This document shows positions 45,939 to 56,746 of a stretch of 64,000 nt of DNA, piece after piece. How positions within the stretch are numbered: the first letter of the stretch is position 1; every line of letters starts with the position of its first letter. The translations under genes were made by a program, and so were the position numbers. Below the pieces are notes generated by a model that saw only the letters and a program-made list of their open reading frames with translations, ran no database searches and was not told where the DNA came from. Location: the NCBI GenBank assembly GCA_035384965.1, contig DAOOJE010000009.1, positions 43,944 to 107,943 on the forward strand. Reading direction: 5' to 3'. This DNA comes from JAAYVZ01 sp035384965. GTDB taxonomy: Bacteria; Acidobacteriota; Thermoanaerobaculia; Thermoanaerobaculales; Thermoanaerobaculaceae.

Positions 45939-48254
45939 ATGCCCTCGTGGCCGACCCCGAGGCTCGCGTCCGTCGCATGGGGGTTGGCTGCCTTCGGAGT
46001 CATCGCCGGCTCCCTATGGCTCACCCGGGGCCACCAAACCTACCACAGCGTGCTTCTCGCCGCCTACCTCCCGTCGCTGCTGGCGGCTGCGGCCGGGTGT
46101 GTGATCGCCGACCGGCGGCGCGAGCGGCGGGGCGAACTCCCCCTCACGGCGAGCTGGCCACCGCGAGCCCGATGGCTGGCGGCGGCGCTCGTCGCGGTGG
46201 CGGGCTTCGCACGCGTCTGGGGTTTTCCGGACTGGCCGCCGTCCCACGGGGTGGGTTTCGAGGAGGAGGAGCTCGGCGGCGCGGCGATCAGACTCCTCGA
46301 GGAGAGGTGGCACCCTTCCGAGCACCGCCTTCCCACCTACGCCGCGGCGCTGGGGTTCGTTCTGTTCGGCCCCAGCCTCACCTCGCTGCGGGTCGTCTTC
46401 GTCGCCATGAGCGCTCTCGCCCCGCTGCTGTTCCTGGGCGCCTGCCGCCGCCTGGCCCGGCCTCCGGTCGCCTTGCTGTGCACCGCCCTTTACGGCTTCT
46501 CGTGGTGGGCCACCGCCGCCGGGCGGTTCGCCGACGAGATCCACTTCGTCGCCCCGCTGACCGCCGCCGTCGTCTGGTTGCTGCTCGTCGTGCTCGACGA
46601 GAAGTCGACGCTCGCCGCGCTGGGCCTCGGCCTGCTTTCGGGTGCGCTCCTGTTCGAGTACACCGCGTACCGGCTCGTCCCGCTGCTGGTCACCGGCCAC
46701 CTGCTGCTCAAGCTGGCCGCACGTGGGTGGCGCGCCCTCCGCACGGGTCCGGCCCCGAGCTGGCGTTCACTCGCCGCGAGCTTTCGGCCGCTCCTCGCCC
46801 TCGCCGCGGTATTCGCGATCGGGCTGTCGGTGTCGACCTTGCCGGCTGCGATAGCGTTCCTGTACCGGCACGGCTTTTCACCTCTGGAGGGGTTCGCGCG
46901 CCACGCCGAGGTGCCTGGGGCGACGATCCGCAAGGCGTCGGGCGAGCTCGCGCACCTGGTCTTCGCGCGCTCCGCAAACCTCGCTCGCGCCCTCGTCGTG
47001 CCCGATCAGGGCGAACCCATCGTGTGGATGAACTCCGAGCCCTGCCGCCCGAGTCTGGGACCGTTCGCCGGCGCGGTCCTCGGTGCCGGCTGTCTGCTTG
47101 CGTTGCTCAACCTGCGGAGGCGGCTGCACGCCCTGTTGGCGGTGTGGATCGCCGTGTCCGCCGGGACGGCGCTGGTCGTTCCTCTCAACGAGAACACGAT
47201 GCGCTACTTCACGATCTTCCCGGTGGCATGGCTGCTCGCTGCGAGCGGGCTCGAGCGGGCATGGCCCGGCAGGGACCGGCGGCGGGCCGCGCAGACGCTG
47301 GCGGTCGGGGCGGCGGCTCTCGCGGCGGGCGTGGCGGTGTCGGACGCCGCCTTTCTTCACCTCGTTCTGGCGAACGATCCAGCGGTCAGTGAGAGCTTCG
47401 TGAACCCGTGCATCACCACGGCCCGGGTCATCGGTGCCCTTCCGCCCGGGTCGCGTGTCATTCTCTGCTCGGAGGTCTGCAACCACATCGGCCACCACCC
47501 GGACACCAGGTGGCTCCTGGCGGGGCGGGAGGTGGTCGCGGTCGAGTCGCAGGCCGAGGCGCTACAGCCACGGCAGACAGAGCCGGGCCCGGATTTCCTC
47601 GTCACCGCCTCCACGATCACCCAGCCGGGGCTCGGCCGCCTGCTCACCGAGACTCTGCCAAGCAGCTGCCTGGAACCTCCCGATCCCTGGCCACACGGGA
47701 ACCTCGACCTCGTGGTGCTGAGGATGGGATGCGAGAAGCGATCCGACGATCACCCTCGGGAAAGCTCGGAAAGGGGGGAGTTCACGGTTCAGAGCTTCGA
47801 AGGCCCGCCGGGTGAACCGAGCGGTCCAGGTCGCCCCCCCGCCGGCAGCACGCTCTTCGAAACGCATCGCGAGCCGTTCCTGACCTCGCTCGGCCAGCGG
47901 CGGTCGACGCTGTTGCACGCCGAGTCGTTGCGGGAGTCGCCGCACAGCGTGTATTGGGTCGCCTGGACCGGCTTCGCAACGCCCCCTGTTGGCTGTCGCG
48001 GGGTGCGGCTGCGCCTGCGCAGCGGGTACGGCTGGCTCTGGCTCGACGGCACGCTCGTTCTCAGGGGCTCGTACCAGGGTCCCGAGGTGGTCGTGAAGGA
48101 GCAGGCGATGCAGTTCCGGCCCGGCCAGATCGTCTCGGTCGAGGCGTGCTCGTACCACATCGGCAACGACCCGCCGGCACTCCAGGTCGAGTGGCTGGAC
48201 GACGGGTTGGGGACCGTCCTGTCGGGCACCGGAAGGCCCTCACTCGTCGACTGA
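45939..48254 (+). CDS. GT39/GT-C-type membrane glycosyltransferase with C-terminal PA14-like domain
   Basis: The 771-residue protein has about ten hydrophobic segments in its first 480 residues. Acidic motifs in the loops (VGFEEEELGGAA and FADEIHFVAP) are like those of dolichyl- or undecaprenyl-phosphate-sugar transferases of the GT-C fold. The C-terminal 200 residues are soluble and end with a beta-rich, PA14-like domain (GVRLRLRSGYGWLWLDGTLV; QIVSVEACSYHIGNDPPALQ). It probably adds sugars to a protein or lipid on the outer face of the inner membrane; acceptor unknown. Confidence 0.8.
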   Translation: MPSWPTPRLASVAWGLAAFGVIAGSLWLTRGHQTYHSVLLAAYLPSLLAAAAGCVIADRRRERRGELPLTASWPPRARWLAAALVAVAGFARVWGFPDWPPSHGVGFEEEELGGAAIRLLEERWHPSEHRLPTYAAALGFVLFGPSLTSLRVVFVAMSALAPLLFLGACRRLARPPVALLCTALYGFSWWATAAGRFADEIHFVAPLTAAVVWLLLVVLDEKSTLAALGLGLLSGALLFEYTAYRLVPLLVTGHLLLKLAARGWRALRTGPAPSWRSLAASFRPLLALAAVFAIGLSVSTLPAAIAFLYRHGFSPLEGFARHAEVPGATIRKASGELAHLVFARSANLARALVVPDQGEPIVWMNSEPCRPSLGPFAGAVLGAGCLLALLNLRRRLHALLAVWIAVSAGTALVVPLNENTMRYFTIFPVAWLLAASGLERAWPGRDRRRAAQTLAVGAAALAAGVAVSDAAFLHLVLANDPAVSESFVNPCITTARVIGALPPGSRVILCSEVCNHIGHHPDTRWLLAGREVVAVESQAEALQPRQTEPGPDFLVTASTITQPGLGRLLTETLPSSCLEPPDPWPHGNLDLVVLRMGCEKRSDDHPRESSERGEFTVQSFEGPPGEPSGPGRPPAGSTLFETHREPFLTSLGQRRSTLLHAESLRESPHSVYWVAWTGFATPPVGCRGVRLRLRSGYGWLWLDGTLVLRGSYQGPEVVVKEQAMQFRPGQIVSVEACSYHIGNDPPALQVEWLDDGLGTVLSGTGRPSLVD

Positions 48255-48287
48255 CCGCCGTACAATGTGCTCGGGGAGCGAGCCGCC

Positions 48288-49241
48288 ATGAACGAGCTCG
48301 AGTCTGCCGCCCTCACCGCTGTCCGGGATTGCCTGGGGCTCCGGCCGTCCGAGACGCTGCTTGTCCTGACCGATCCCCCCATGGCCGAGCTGGCGCGGGT
48401 CCTGGCCCACGTCGCCCGCCCCCTCGCCCGCGAGGTGCTGATCACCGAGTACTCGGAGCGCGAGCTCAACGGCCAGGAGCCTCCGCCGCCCGTGCCGGCG
48501 CTCATGGCGGCGGTGGACGTCGTGCTGGCCGTGACGTCCCGTTCGATCACCCACACTGCCGCCCGCCGGGCCGCCACTGCAAGCGGCAGCCGCGTGGCGA
48601 CGATGCCAGGGATCACGCGCGACTGCCTCATCCGGACCATGAACGCCGACTACCGGGCGGTTGCCGAGCGCAGCCACAAGGCGGCCGAGATGCTGAGCCG
48701 GGCGAAGGTCGCGCGCGTGACCAGCGACCTCGGCACCGACATCACGCTGCCGATCGACGGCATTGTCGCCATCGCCTCCACGGGGCTGATCCTGCACCGC
48801 GGACAGTGGGGCAACCTCCCTTCGGGCGAGGCCTACCTTCGCCCTCTCGAAGGGCGCGCCGAGGGAACGGTTGTCATCGACGGCTCCCTTGCCGGCATCG
48901 GAAAGCTCCGCGAGCCGGTGCACGTCACCGTGCGGGAGGGCGTGGCTGTGGGGGTCGACGGGGGGGAGGAGGCCGAGCGGTTCGCGGCGCAGCTCGAGCG
49001 CGTGGGCCCCCTGGCCCGCAGCGTCGCCGAGCTCGGGGTGGGCACCAACGACCGCGCCACCGTCACCGGCAACATCCTCGAGGACGAGAAGGTGCTCGGC
49101 ACGGTGCACATCGCCTTCGGCAACAACGCCTCGATGGGCGGCACGGTGGATGTGCCGTTCCACGTCGACGGCATCATCCAGCGGCCCACCCTGCTCCTCG
49201 ACGGCCAGGTGGTCATCGAGCACGGCGAGCCGAGGTTCTGA
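48288..49241 (+). CDS. Aminopeptidase T-like metalloprotein (M29-type fold)
   Basis: The 317-residue protein resembles the leucyl aminopeptidase/aminopeptidase T family (COG2309). The expected metal ligands can be traced: Glu in LPSGEAYL, Glu in NILEDEKV, His in TVHIAFGNN, and His and Asp in VPFHVDGI. It is somewhat shorter than characterised M29 enzymes (about 410 residues), mainly at the N-terminus. ATG 48288 follows GGGGAG, with TACAAT at 48261-48266 as a likely -10. It probably degrades peptides in the cytoplasm. Confidence 0.82.
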   Translation: MNELESAALTAVRDCLGLRPSETLLVLTDPPMAELARVLAHVARPLAREVLITEYSERELNGQEPPPPVPALMAAVDVVLAVTSRSITHTAARRAATASGSRVATMPGITRDCLIRTMNADYRAVAERSHKAAEMLSRAKVARVTSDLGTDITLPIDGIVAIASTGLILHRGQWGNLPSGEAYLRPLEGRAEGTVVIDGSLAGIGKLREPVHVTVREGVAVGVDGGEEAERFAAQLERVGPLARSVAELGVGTNDRATVTGNILEDEKVLGTVHIAFGNNASMGGTVDVPFHVDGIIQRPTLLLDGQVVIEHGEPRF

Positions 49242-49277
49242 GGCCGCAGGGACCGCCCTCCGCGCGGCGCCCGGCCC

Positions 49278-49682
49278 TCACGTCCTGGCGGAACCAGCGG
49301 CCAGGGCCCGCACGAGGGCGGCGTCGGCAGGGGGTGTCGGCAGGGCCGAAAGCTCCGCCGGCTCGAACCACCCCACGTCCTGGCCCTCGCGCCCGCAGGG
49401 CGTGCCGCGGGCCAAGCGGGCGCGGTAAAAGAGCAGCAGGATCTCGCGCTCGTCGTCGCGATGCCAGGCGAAGGTCAGCGGCTCGCCGACCTCCACCTCG
49501 ACCCCGAGTTCCTCGTGGAGTTCGCGAACCAGCGCCGCCTCGGCGCTCTCGCCGACCTCGACCTGCCCACCCGGAAACTCCCACATTCCTGCCAGGTGGC
49601 TGCCGGCGCGCCGGCGCGCCAGCAGCAGGCGGCCGTCCTCCCGTGCCACGACGGCCGCCACGACCAGCCGCAGCCGTTTCAC
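49278..49682 (-). CDS. Nudix hydrolase (MutT-like)
   Basis: This 134-residue protein carries a full Nudix box: GGQVEVGESAEAALVRELHE followed by ELGV. The pattern GEFPGGK-type (WEFPGGQVEVGE) and the size fit MutT/8-oxo-dGTP diphosphatase enzymes that clean oxidised nucleotides. The start is GTG 49682, overlapping the TGA of the foldase gene (GTGA), so the two are cotranslated. The stop is 37 bp from the convergent aminopeptidase gene. Confidence 0.92.
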   Translation of the reverse strand: MKRLRLVVAAVVAREDGRLLLARRRAGSHLAGMWEFPGGQVEVGESAEAALVRELHEELGVEVEVGEPLTFAWHRDDEREILLLFYRARLARGTPCGREGQDVGWFEPAELSALPTPPADAALVRALAAGSART

Positions 49683-50686
49683 CTCGGCGGGAGGACCGGG
49701 GCTGCGGACGTGGGCTGGTGAGCGGGGGAGCGCCCGAGGACGGCGGCCTCGAGGGCCGGGTCGAGGTAGACGATCCGGGCCTTGGCCCTCAGGACGTCCA
49801 CCTTCTCCCGCACCCTGGCCTCGGCCTTGCGGCCGTGGAGGAAGGTGCGCAGGTTGTCTTTCACCTCGGCCAGGGACGAGATGCCGGCCGGCTTGCGCGC
49901 CTCGACCCTGAAGATGTGGAACCCGTACGAACTGGTCAACACCTCGCTCGTCGCCCCGGGTGCGAGAGCGAAGACGGCGGGCTCGAGCTCGGGAAGCAGG
50001 CGGCCCTTGCCGACCCAGCCGATCTCGCCGCCGTTGGCCTTCGTCGGGTCCTCGGAAAACTGGCGGGCGAGGGTTGCGAAGTCCTCTCCCGCGACCAGAC
50101 GTTTGTGGATCGACTCCGCCTTGGCCCTGGCCGCCGCTCGCGTGGTCTCGTCCGCACTCGGCTTGGCTTCGAGGAGGATCATCCACAGCTTGACCTGCTC
50201 GGGGTGCTCGAACTCCTTGGGATGCTCCTTGTAGTAGGCCTCGAGGTCGGCGTCGGTGACGGTGAGGTCGGCCAGGAGCACGGTCTCGATGTACTCCCGC
50301 ACGGCCAGGGTCTCGGCGGTGATCCGCCGCAGCTCCGCCTCGCTGAGCCCCACGTGCTTGAGCGACTCCGCCAGCCCCGCAGCTCCGCCGGCCATCTTCC
50401 GCTGCTGCTCGAGGGCGGCCTCCACCTTCGCCTCGTCGGCCTGCACTTTGGCCTCGCGCGCCGCCGCGCCGAGGAGCACGCGGGCAATGACCTGGTCGAC
50501 GGCCCGCCGCGTGATCATGGTCTCGTCGGCCGTCTGGCCCCTGAGCTGGGCGCCGACGGCCTGCTTCGCGGCGGCGATCTCCACGTCGTTGACCTCGATG
50601 CCGTTGACGACCATCACGGGAGCGGCGGCACCGGCCACCCCAGCGGCCAGCAAGCACGCTCCAACAAGTAAGGCATTCGATCGCAT
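49679..50686 (-). CDS. Parvulin-type peptidyl-prolyl isomerase (SurA/PrsA-like)
   Basis: This 335-residue exported foldase has a signal sequence (LLVGACLLAAGVAGAAA), a SurA-like N-terminal chaperone domain (VNGIEVNDVEIAAAKQAVGA), and a central rotamase domain (EDFATLARQFSEDPTKANGG, then GEIGWVGKGRLLPELEPAVF and SYGFHIFRVE). A Cys in the signal could be a lipobox (LLVGAC), but the match is weak. It should assist outer-membrane or secreted protein folding. It is operonic with the Nudix gene and divergent from the MoxR/Bat operon. Confidence 0.92.
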   Translation of the reverse strand: MRSNALLVGACLLAAGVAGAAAPVMVVNGIEVNDVEIAAAKQAVGAQLRGQTADETMITRRAVDQVIARVLLGAAAREAKVQADEAKVEAALEQQRKMAGGAAGLAESLKHVGLSEAELRRITAETLAVREYIETVLLADLTVTDADLEAYYKEHPKEFEHPEQVKLWMILLEAKPSADETTRAAARAKAESIHKRLVAGEDFATLARQFSEDPTKANGGEIGWVGKGRLLPELEPAVFALAPGATSEVLTSSYGFHIFRVEARKPAGISSLAEVKDNLRTFLHGRKAEARVREKVDVLRAKARIVYLDPALEAAVLGRSPAHQPTSAAPVLPPR

Positions 50687-50912
50687 GCAACAACCCCTTT
50701 CTGCCCGGACGCGAGCAGCGCGCATACGGTAGAAACCCGCCCTGCAAAAGTCAAACCAGCCCCGGGCGCGAAGGCGTGCCAGAACGGCATGCGGTACGGT
50801 GCGCACTCGGGCGACACTCCGGCCGTGGACAGCGCCCACGCCGGCATTCTTCTTGCTTCTGTGGAGCGGTTGCGCCGCCTGCCCAGCGGGGCGGCGCGGG
50901 GAGACTGCCAGC

Positions 50913-51911
<999 letters not shown>

Positions 51912-52043
51912 GACGGTGGCGGGGCCGGCGCGCGTCGCGCCTCCAGCGGATGACCGCGGGGGGCAACGCGCCGACCTCCTCGCGCCCTCCGCTCGCTTCT
52001 CGTCCCTCCTCTCTCCGGTGCGGGTGGCAGGGAGCCCGCTGAC

Positions 52044-52906
<863 letters not shown>

Positions 52907-52910
<4 letters not shown>

Positions 52911-53839
52911 GGCGGTTCGTCCTGCTCGCGGCGCTGCTGGCCGTGCTCGCCGGCGCGGCCGCCGGGGAGGCCGTGAGCGTCACGGCACGGCCTTCCGCCA
53001 CCGAGGTGACACCCGGGCGAGTGTTCACCGTCGAGGTCACGGCCACCGGCCCGGCCGGCACCCAGTGGACGTTCCCCGCCCAGGCCAACTCGGAGCATGT
53101 CGACCTCGAAATCCAGCCGCCGCCCGCCAAGGCGCCGGCGCCGCCGGGCACGGCCACGTACCGCGGCGCGGTGTTCGCCCTCGGCGAGGCGGAACTCCCG
53201 GCGATCACCGTGCAGTACCGTCTCCCCAGCGGCGAGACCGGCTCCGTGGCCACGGCACCGGTGAAGCTCGTGGTCGGCTCGGCACTGCCCAGGGGCGAGG
53301 AAAACCCGCAGCCCGCCGACCTGCGGCCCCCGGTCAAGCTGGCCATCGGCACCGCGTTTTGGGTCGCGCTGGCGCTCACGCTCGCTCTGGCCGCGGCGGC
53401 CGTACGCTGGCTGATCCGGCGCCGGCGCAAGCCGGCCGAGGCCGCGGCGCCGCCTGTCCCCGAGGTTTCCCCGGAGGAGGAGGCGAGGCTGGCCCTCGAT
53501 CGCCTCGCCACATCGGGCCTCGTCGAGCGGGAAGAGTTCCGCCGCTATTACATCGAGCTGACCGCGATCGCCAAGCGCTACCTCGAGCGGCGTCTCGGGT
53601 CGCCGGTGCTCGAGATGACCTCGGCCGAGGTGGCGGCGTTGCTGCGTGACCATCCGCTCGCCGGTCCCCACCTGCCGGCGATGCGCGACCTCCTGGGGGC
53701 GGCGGACTGGGTCAAGTTCGCCCGCGGTACGGCCCGCGGCGAGGCGGCGGCGCAGCACCTGGCGTCGGTCAGGGGGATGGTCGCCGCCGTGGAGGAGACC
53801 CTCCAGGCCCAGGCTCGGGTGGCGAAGGAGGCGGCGTGA
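52907..53839 (+). CDS. Membrane protein of the Bat operon (DUF4381/short BatD-like)
   Basis: After a signal segment (VLLAALLAVLAGAAAGEA), this 310-residue protein has a BatD-type beta domain (VTARPSATEVTPGRVFTVEV). One membrane helix follows (AFWVALALTLALAAAAVRWLI), then a cytoplasmic helical domain with ARLALDRLATSGLVEREEFR and RRYYIELTAIAKRYLERR. It starts at GTG 52907, overlapping the DUF58 stop, and overlaps batA. It resembles the DUF4381/BatD family in short form; the operon also has a longer BatD. Confidence 0.8.
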
Positions 53840-54858
53840 TCGACCTCCACGGCTTCCGCTTCCAGGAGCCACTCTGGCTGCTGGCCGCGCTCGCCGGGGT
53901 GCTGGTGGTGCTCGCCGCCGTGTGGCGCGAGCGGCAGGGATGCGCCGTCGCCCTTCCGGGGCTGGCGACGCGCTCCCGGCTCCCCGCCACCTGGCGGGTG
54001 CGCCTGCGCTTCCTGCCGGCCGTGCTGGCCGGGCTCGGCCTTGCACTCGCCGCCGTCGCTCTCGCCCGCCCGCAGCACGGCTCGCTGCGCCAGAACGTGA
54101 CCACCGAGGGAATCGACATCGTGGTCGCTCTCGACGTCTCGGGCTCCATGGCGGCGGAGGATTTCCAGCCACGCAACCGGCTCGAGGTGGCCAAGAAGGT
54201 CGTGAGCGACTTCGTTCAGCGCCGCACCCAGGACCGGGTCGGGCTCGTGGTGTTCGCCGCCAAGGCGTTGACCAAGGCCCCCCCCACCACCGACACCGCT
54301 CTGCTGCTGCGGCAACTCGACGACGTCAGGCTCGACATGCTCCCCGACGGCACCGCGATCGGCTCCGGGCTCGCCACCGCCCTGGCGCGCCTGCGCCGCT
54401 CGCAGGCCAAGAGCAAGGTCATCGTGCTGGTCACCGACGGCGCCAACAACACCGGCGAGATCGATCCCTCCACCGCGACCGACCTGGCCCGGGCGATGCA
54501 GGTGCGGGTGTACACGGTGGGGGTCGGCAAGGGCGGGCGCGTGCCGATCACGGTCAAGGTGCGCGACCCGAACACCGGCGCGGTCGCGACCCGGCGCCTC
54601 GTCACCGAGGTGGAGATCGACGAGGCGTTGCTGCGCTCGATTGCCTCTGCCACGGGCGGCGAGTTCTTCCGGGCCACCGACCCGGCCTCGCTGCAGACCA
54701 TCTTTGCCCGCATCGACGCCCTCGAAAAGTCCGAGATCAAGCTCGCCACCTACCAGCGATACCGCGAACTCTTCTACCCGTGGCTCGTCGCCGCAGCCGC
54801 GCTGCTCGGCGCCGCTGCCCTGACCTGGGCCGGCGGCCTGAGGGTGAGACCTGTATGA
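53836..54858 (+). CDS. batA: BatA-like VWA membrane protein
   Basis: The 340-residue protein has two N-terminal helices (FQEPLWLLAALAGVLVVLAA; FLPAVLAGLGLALAAVALAR), a VWA domain with an intact MIDAS (DVSGSM, later TDTALL and TDGANNTGE), and a C-terminal helix (WLVAAAALLGAAALTWAGG). Bat proteins were named for aerotolerance in Bacteroides and probably form a periplasm-facing complex. GTG 53836 overlaps the previous stop. Confidence 0.92.
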   Translation: MIDLHGFRFQEPLWLLAALAGVLVVLAAVWRERQGCAVALPGLATRSRLPATWRVRLRFLPAVLAGLGLALAAVALARPQHGSLRQNVTTEGIDIVVALDVSGSMAAEDFQPRNRLEVAKKVVSDFVQRRTQDRVGLVVFAAKALTKAPPTTDTALLLRQLDDVRLDMLPDGTAIGSGLATALARLRRSQAKSKVIVLVTDGANNTGEIDPSTATDLARAMQVRVYTVGVGKGGRVPITVKVRDPNTGAVATRRLVTEVEIDEALLRSIASATGGEFFRATDPASLQTIFARIDALEKSEIKLATYQRYRELFYPWLVAAAALLGAAALTWAGGLRVRPV

Positions 54859-54949
54859 GCCGCCGCCCGAGCACCCCGTGGCCCGCTCTACGGCCTGCTG
54901 TCTCGCGCCTCGTGCTTGGCGCCTGGCTGGCACGGCGGAGGGTACGTTG

Positions 54950-56746
54950 ATGGAACTCGCGCACCCGCTCTGGCTGTGGGGGCTTTTCGCCCTGCCGCTC
55001 GTGGCGCTGGGCGAGTGGTGGCTGGTGCGCCGGGACCGCGACCGCACCGCGCACCTGGTGGCCCGCTCGCTCTGGCCGCGCGTGGTCGAGCGCCCTGCCG
55101 AGGCCTGGCGCTGGGTGCGTCTCGGGCTCGTGCTGGTGGCCGTGGCCGGCCTCGTGCTGGCGCTGGCGCGCCCCCGCTGGGGGATGGTGCGCGAGAAGCT
55201 GGAGCGGCAAGGGGTGGATGTCGTGCTGATTGCCGACACCTCGGCCTCGATGCTGTGCACCGATGTCCAGCCCAGCCGTTTCGTCGTCGCCCGCGCAGCG
55301 CTGGCGGCGCTGCTCGATCGCCTGGCCGGGGATCGGTTCGCGCTCGTGGCGCTCGAGGGCGAGGCGTACCCGCTCGTGCCGCTCACGCTCGACGCCGATG
55401 CGGTGGGGCTCTTCCTCGACACGATGGAGTCCGGTATCGTGCCGACGCCGGGTACCTCGCTCGGGGCCGGCCTGGCCCGCGCCCTCGAGCTGTTCGTGGA
55501 CCCCAACCGCGCCAACAAGGTGATCGTGCTCGCCTCCGACGGCGAGGACCTCGAGGGCGGCATCGAGGAGACAGTGGCGAGGGCGAGGCAGGCGGGCGTC
55601 GTCATCCACACCATCGCGGTGGGCACGCCCGCCGGCGGGCCGGTGCCCGACCTCGACCGCGAGGGCCGCCAGGTCGGGTTCAAGAAGAACGAGGACGGGA
55701 GCACCGTGGTCTCGCGCCTGCACGCCGAAAACCTGGAGGCGATGGCGCGCGCCACCAGCGGCAAGGCGGTGCGGCTGCTGCCGAGCCAGCCGCTGCCGTG
55801 GGAGATCGTCTCGGCCATCGAGGGTATGGAACAGCAAACGCTCGCGAGGGAGTACGCGTACCGCAAGAAGGAGCGCTACCAGTGGCCGCTCGGGGTCGCC
55901 GTGGGGGCTCTCACGCTCGGGTTGCTGCTGCCGCCGCCGCGTCTGCGGCGCCGGGCCGCCGCGGGCAACGCCGGCGGGGATCGCGGCCCGCGGCCCGGAA
56001 TCCGGGGTGCGGGAGCGTCCGCAAGGGCCGTTGCAACCGTGCTGGGGGTCCTCGCGGCCTCGGTGGCCGCCGCGCAGGAGGGGGGGCACGGCCCGAGCGT
56101 GGTGGACGAGGCGCTGCTGCGACCGACGCGCCTCACCTCGGCCGGGCGCACCCTGTACGACGAAGGCAACTACCCGAAGGCGCTTGAGCGTTTCACCGAG
56201 GCGGCCGCCCTGCGCCCCGAGGACGCGCGGGCTCGCTTCAACCTCGCCGACGCCCTTTTCAAGGCGGGCAAGCTCGACGAGGCCGGAGCGCTCTTCCGCG
56301 CCCTCGGCGAGCGCGCCGACGCCCCCCTGGCGTTCGAATCCCGTTACAACCTCGGCAACGTGGAGCTGGCCCGGCAGCGTTTCGCGGAGGCCGTCGAGGC
56401 GTACCGGAGGGCGCTCAAGCTGCGCAGCGACGACCCCGACGCCCTCCGCAACCTCGAGCTGGCGCTGCGCGCCATCCAGCAGCAGCAACAGCAGCAGAAC
56501 GAGCAGAGCCGCGAGGGTCAGCAGCGGGACCAGCAGCAGAACGAACAGCACAGCTCGAGCAACTCGCAGCAGGACCAAACCGGCGACAAGGAGCAGCAGG
56601 AACGCGAGCGGTTCGAACGCACGGCCGGCATGCCCAAGGAACAGGCCATGCAGCTCCTTTCCGCCCTCGAGCAGACCGAGAAGGAGCAGCAACGCAAGCA
56701 GCTCCAGGCGCTGCGCGCGCAGCGCAAGAAGGGGAAGGACTGGTGA
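54950..56746 (+). CDS. batB: BatB-BatC fusion: VWA membrane protein with TPR and Gln-rich tail
   Basis: Residues 1-330 are a BatB protein: LAHPLWLWGLFALPLVALGE, VWA MIDAS DTSAS with SDGEDLEGG, and helix WPLGVAVGALTLGLLLPPP. The second half is a BatC-like module with a further hydrophobic segment (ARAVATVLGVLAASVAAAQ), TPR repeats (TLYDEGNYPKALERFTEAAA; YNLGNVELARQRFAEAVEAY), and a highly polar Gln/Glu-rich tail around 56478-56610. In most organisms these are two adjacent genes. ATG 54950 is chosen because the product then begins at the usual BatB N-terminus; the gap from batA is 91 bp. Confidence 0.9.
   Translation: MELAHPLWLWGLFALPLVALGEWWLVRRDRDRTAHLVARSLWPRVVERPAEAWRWVRLGLVLVAVAGLVLALARPRWGMVREKLERQGVDVVLIADTSASMLCTDVQPSRFVVARAALAALLDRLAGDRFALVALEGEAYPLVPLTLDADAVGLFLDTMESGIVPTPGTSLGAGLARALELFVDPNRANKVIVLASDGEDLEGGIEETVARARQAGVVIHTIAVGTPAGGPVPDLDREGRQVGFKKNEDGSTVVSRLHAENLEAMARATSGKAVRLLPSQPLPWEIVSAIEGMEQQTLAREYAYRKKERYQWPLGVAVGALTLGLLLPPPRLRRRAAAGNAGGDRGPRPGIRGAGASARAVATVLGVLAASVAAAQEGGHGPSVVDEALLRPTRLTSAGRTLYDEGNYPKALERFTEAAALRPEDARARFNLADALFKAGKLDEAGALFRALGERADAPLAFESRYNLGNVELARQRFAEAVEAYRRALKLRSDDPDALRNLELALRAIQQQQQQQNEQSREGQQRDQQQNEQHSSSNSQQDQTGDKEQQERERFERTAGMPKEQAMQLLSALEQTEKEQQRKQLQALRAQRKKGKDW

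Noticed and set aside
54930..54948. CTGGCACGGCGGAGGG before batB as a sigma-54 promoter
   Set aside because: The -24 half is present but the -12 half is AGGGT, not TTGC.
56318..56345. GTTCGAATCCC resembling a tRNA T-arm
   Set aside because: It lies inside the TPR coding region of the BatB-BatC fusion, and no acceptor or anticodon arms can be drawn around it.
56470..56600. CAG/AAC-rich repeats as a CRISPR-like or microsatellite locus
   Set aside because: It encodes the Gln-rich tail of the BatB-BatC protein in frame, without spacer-repeat structure.
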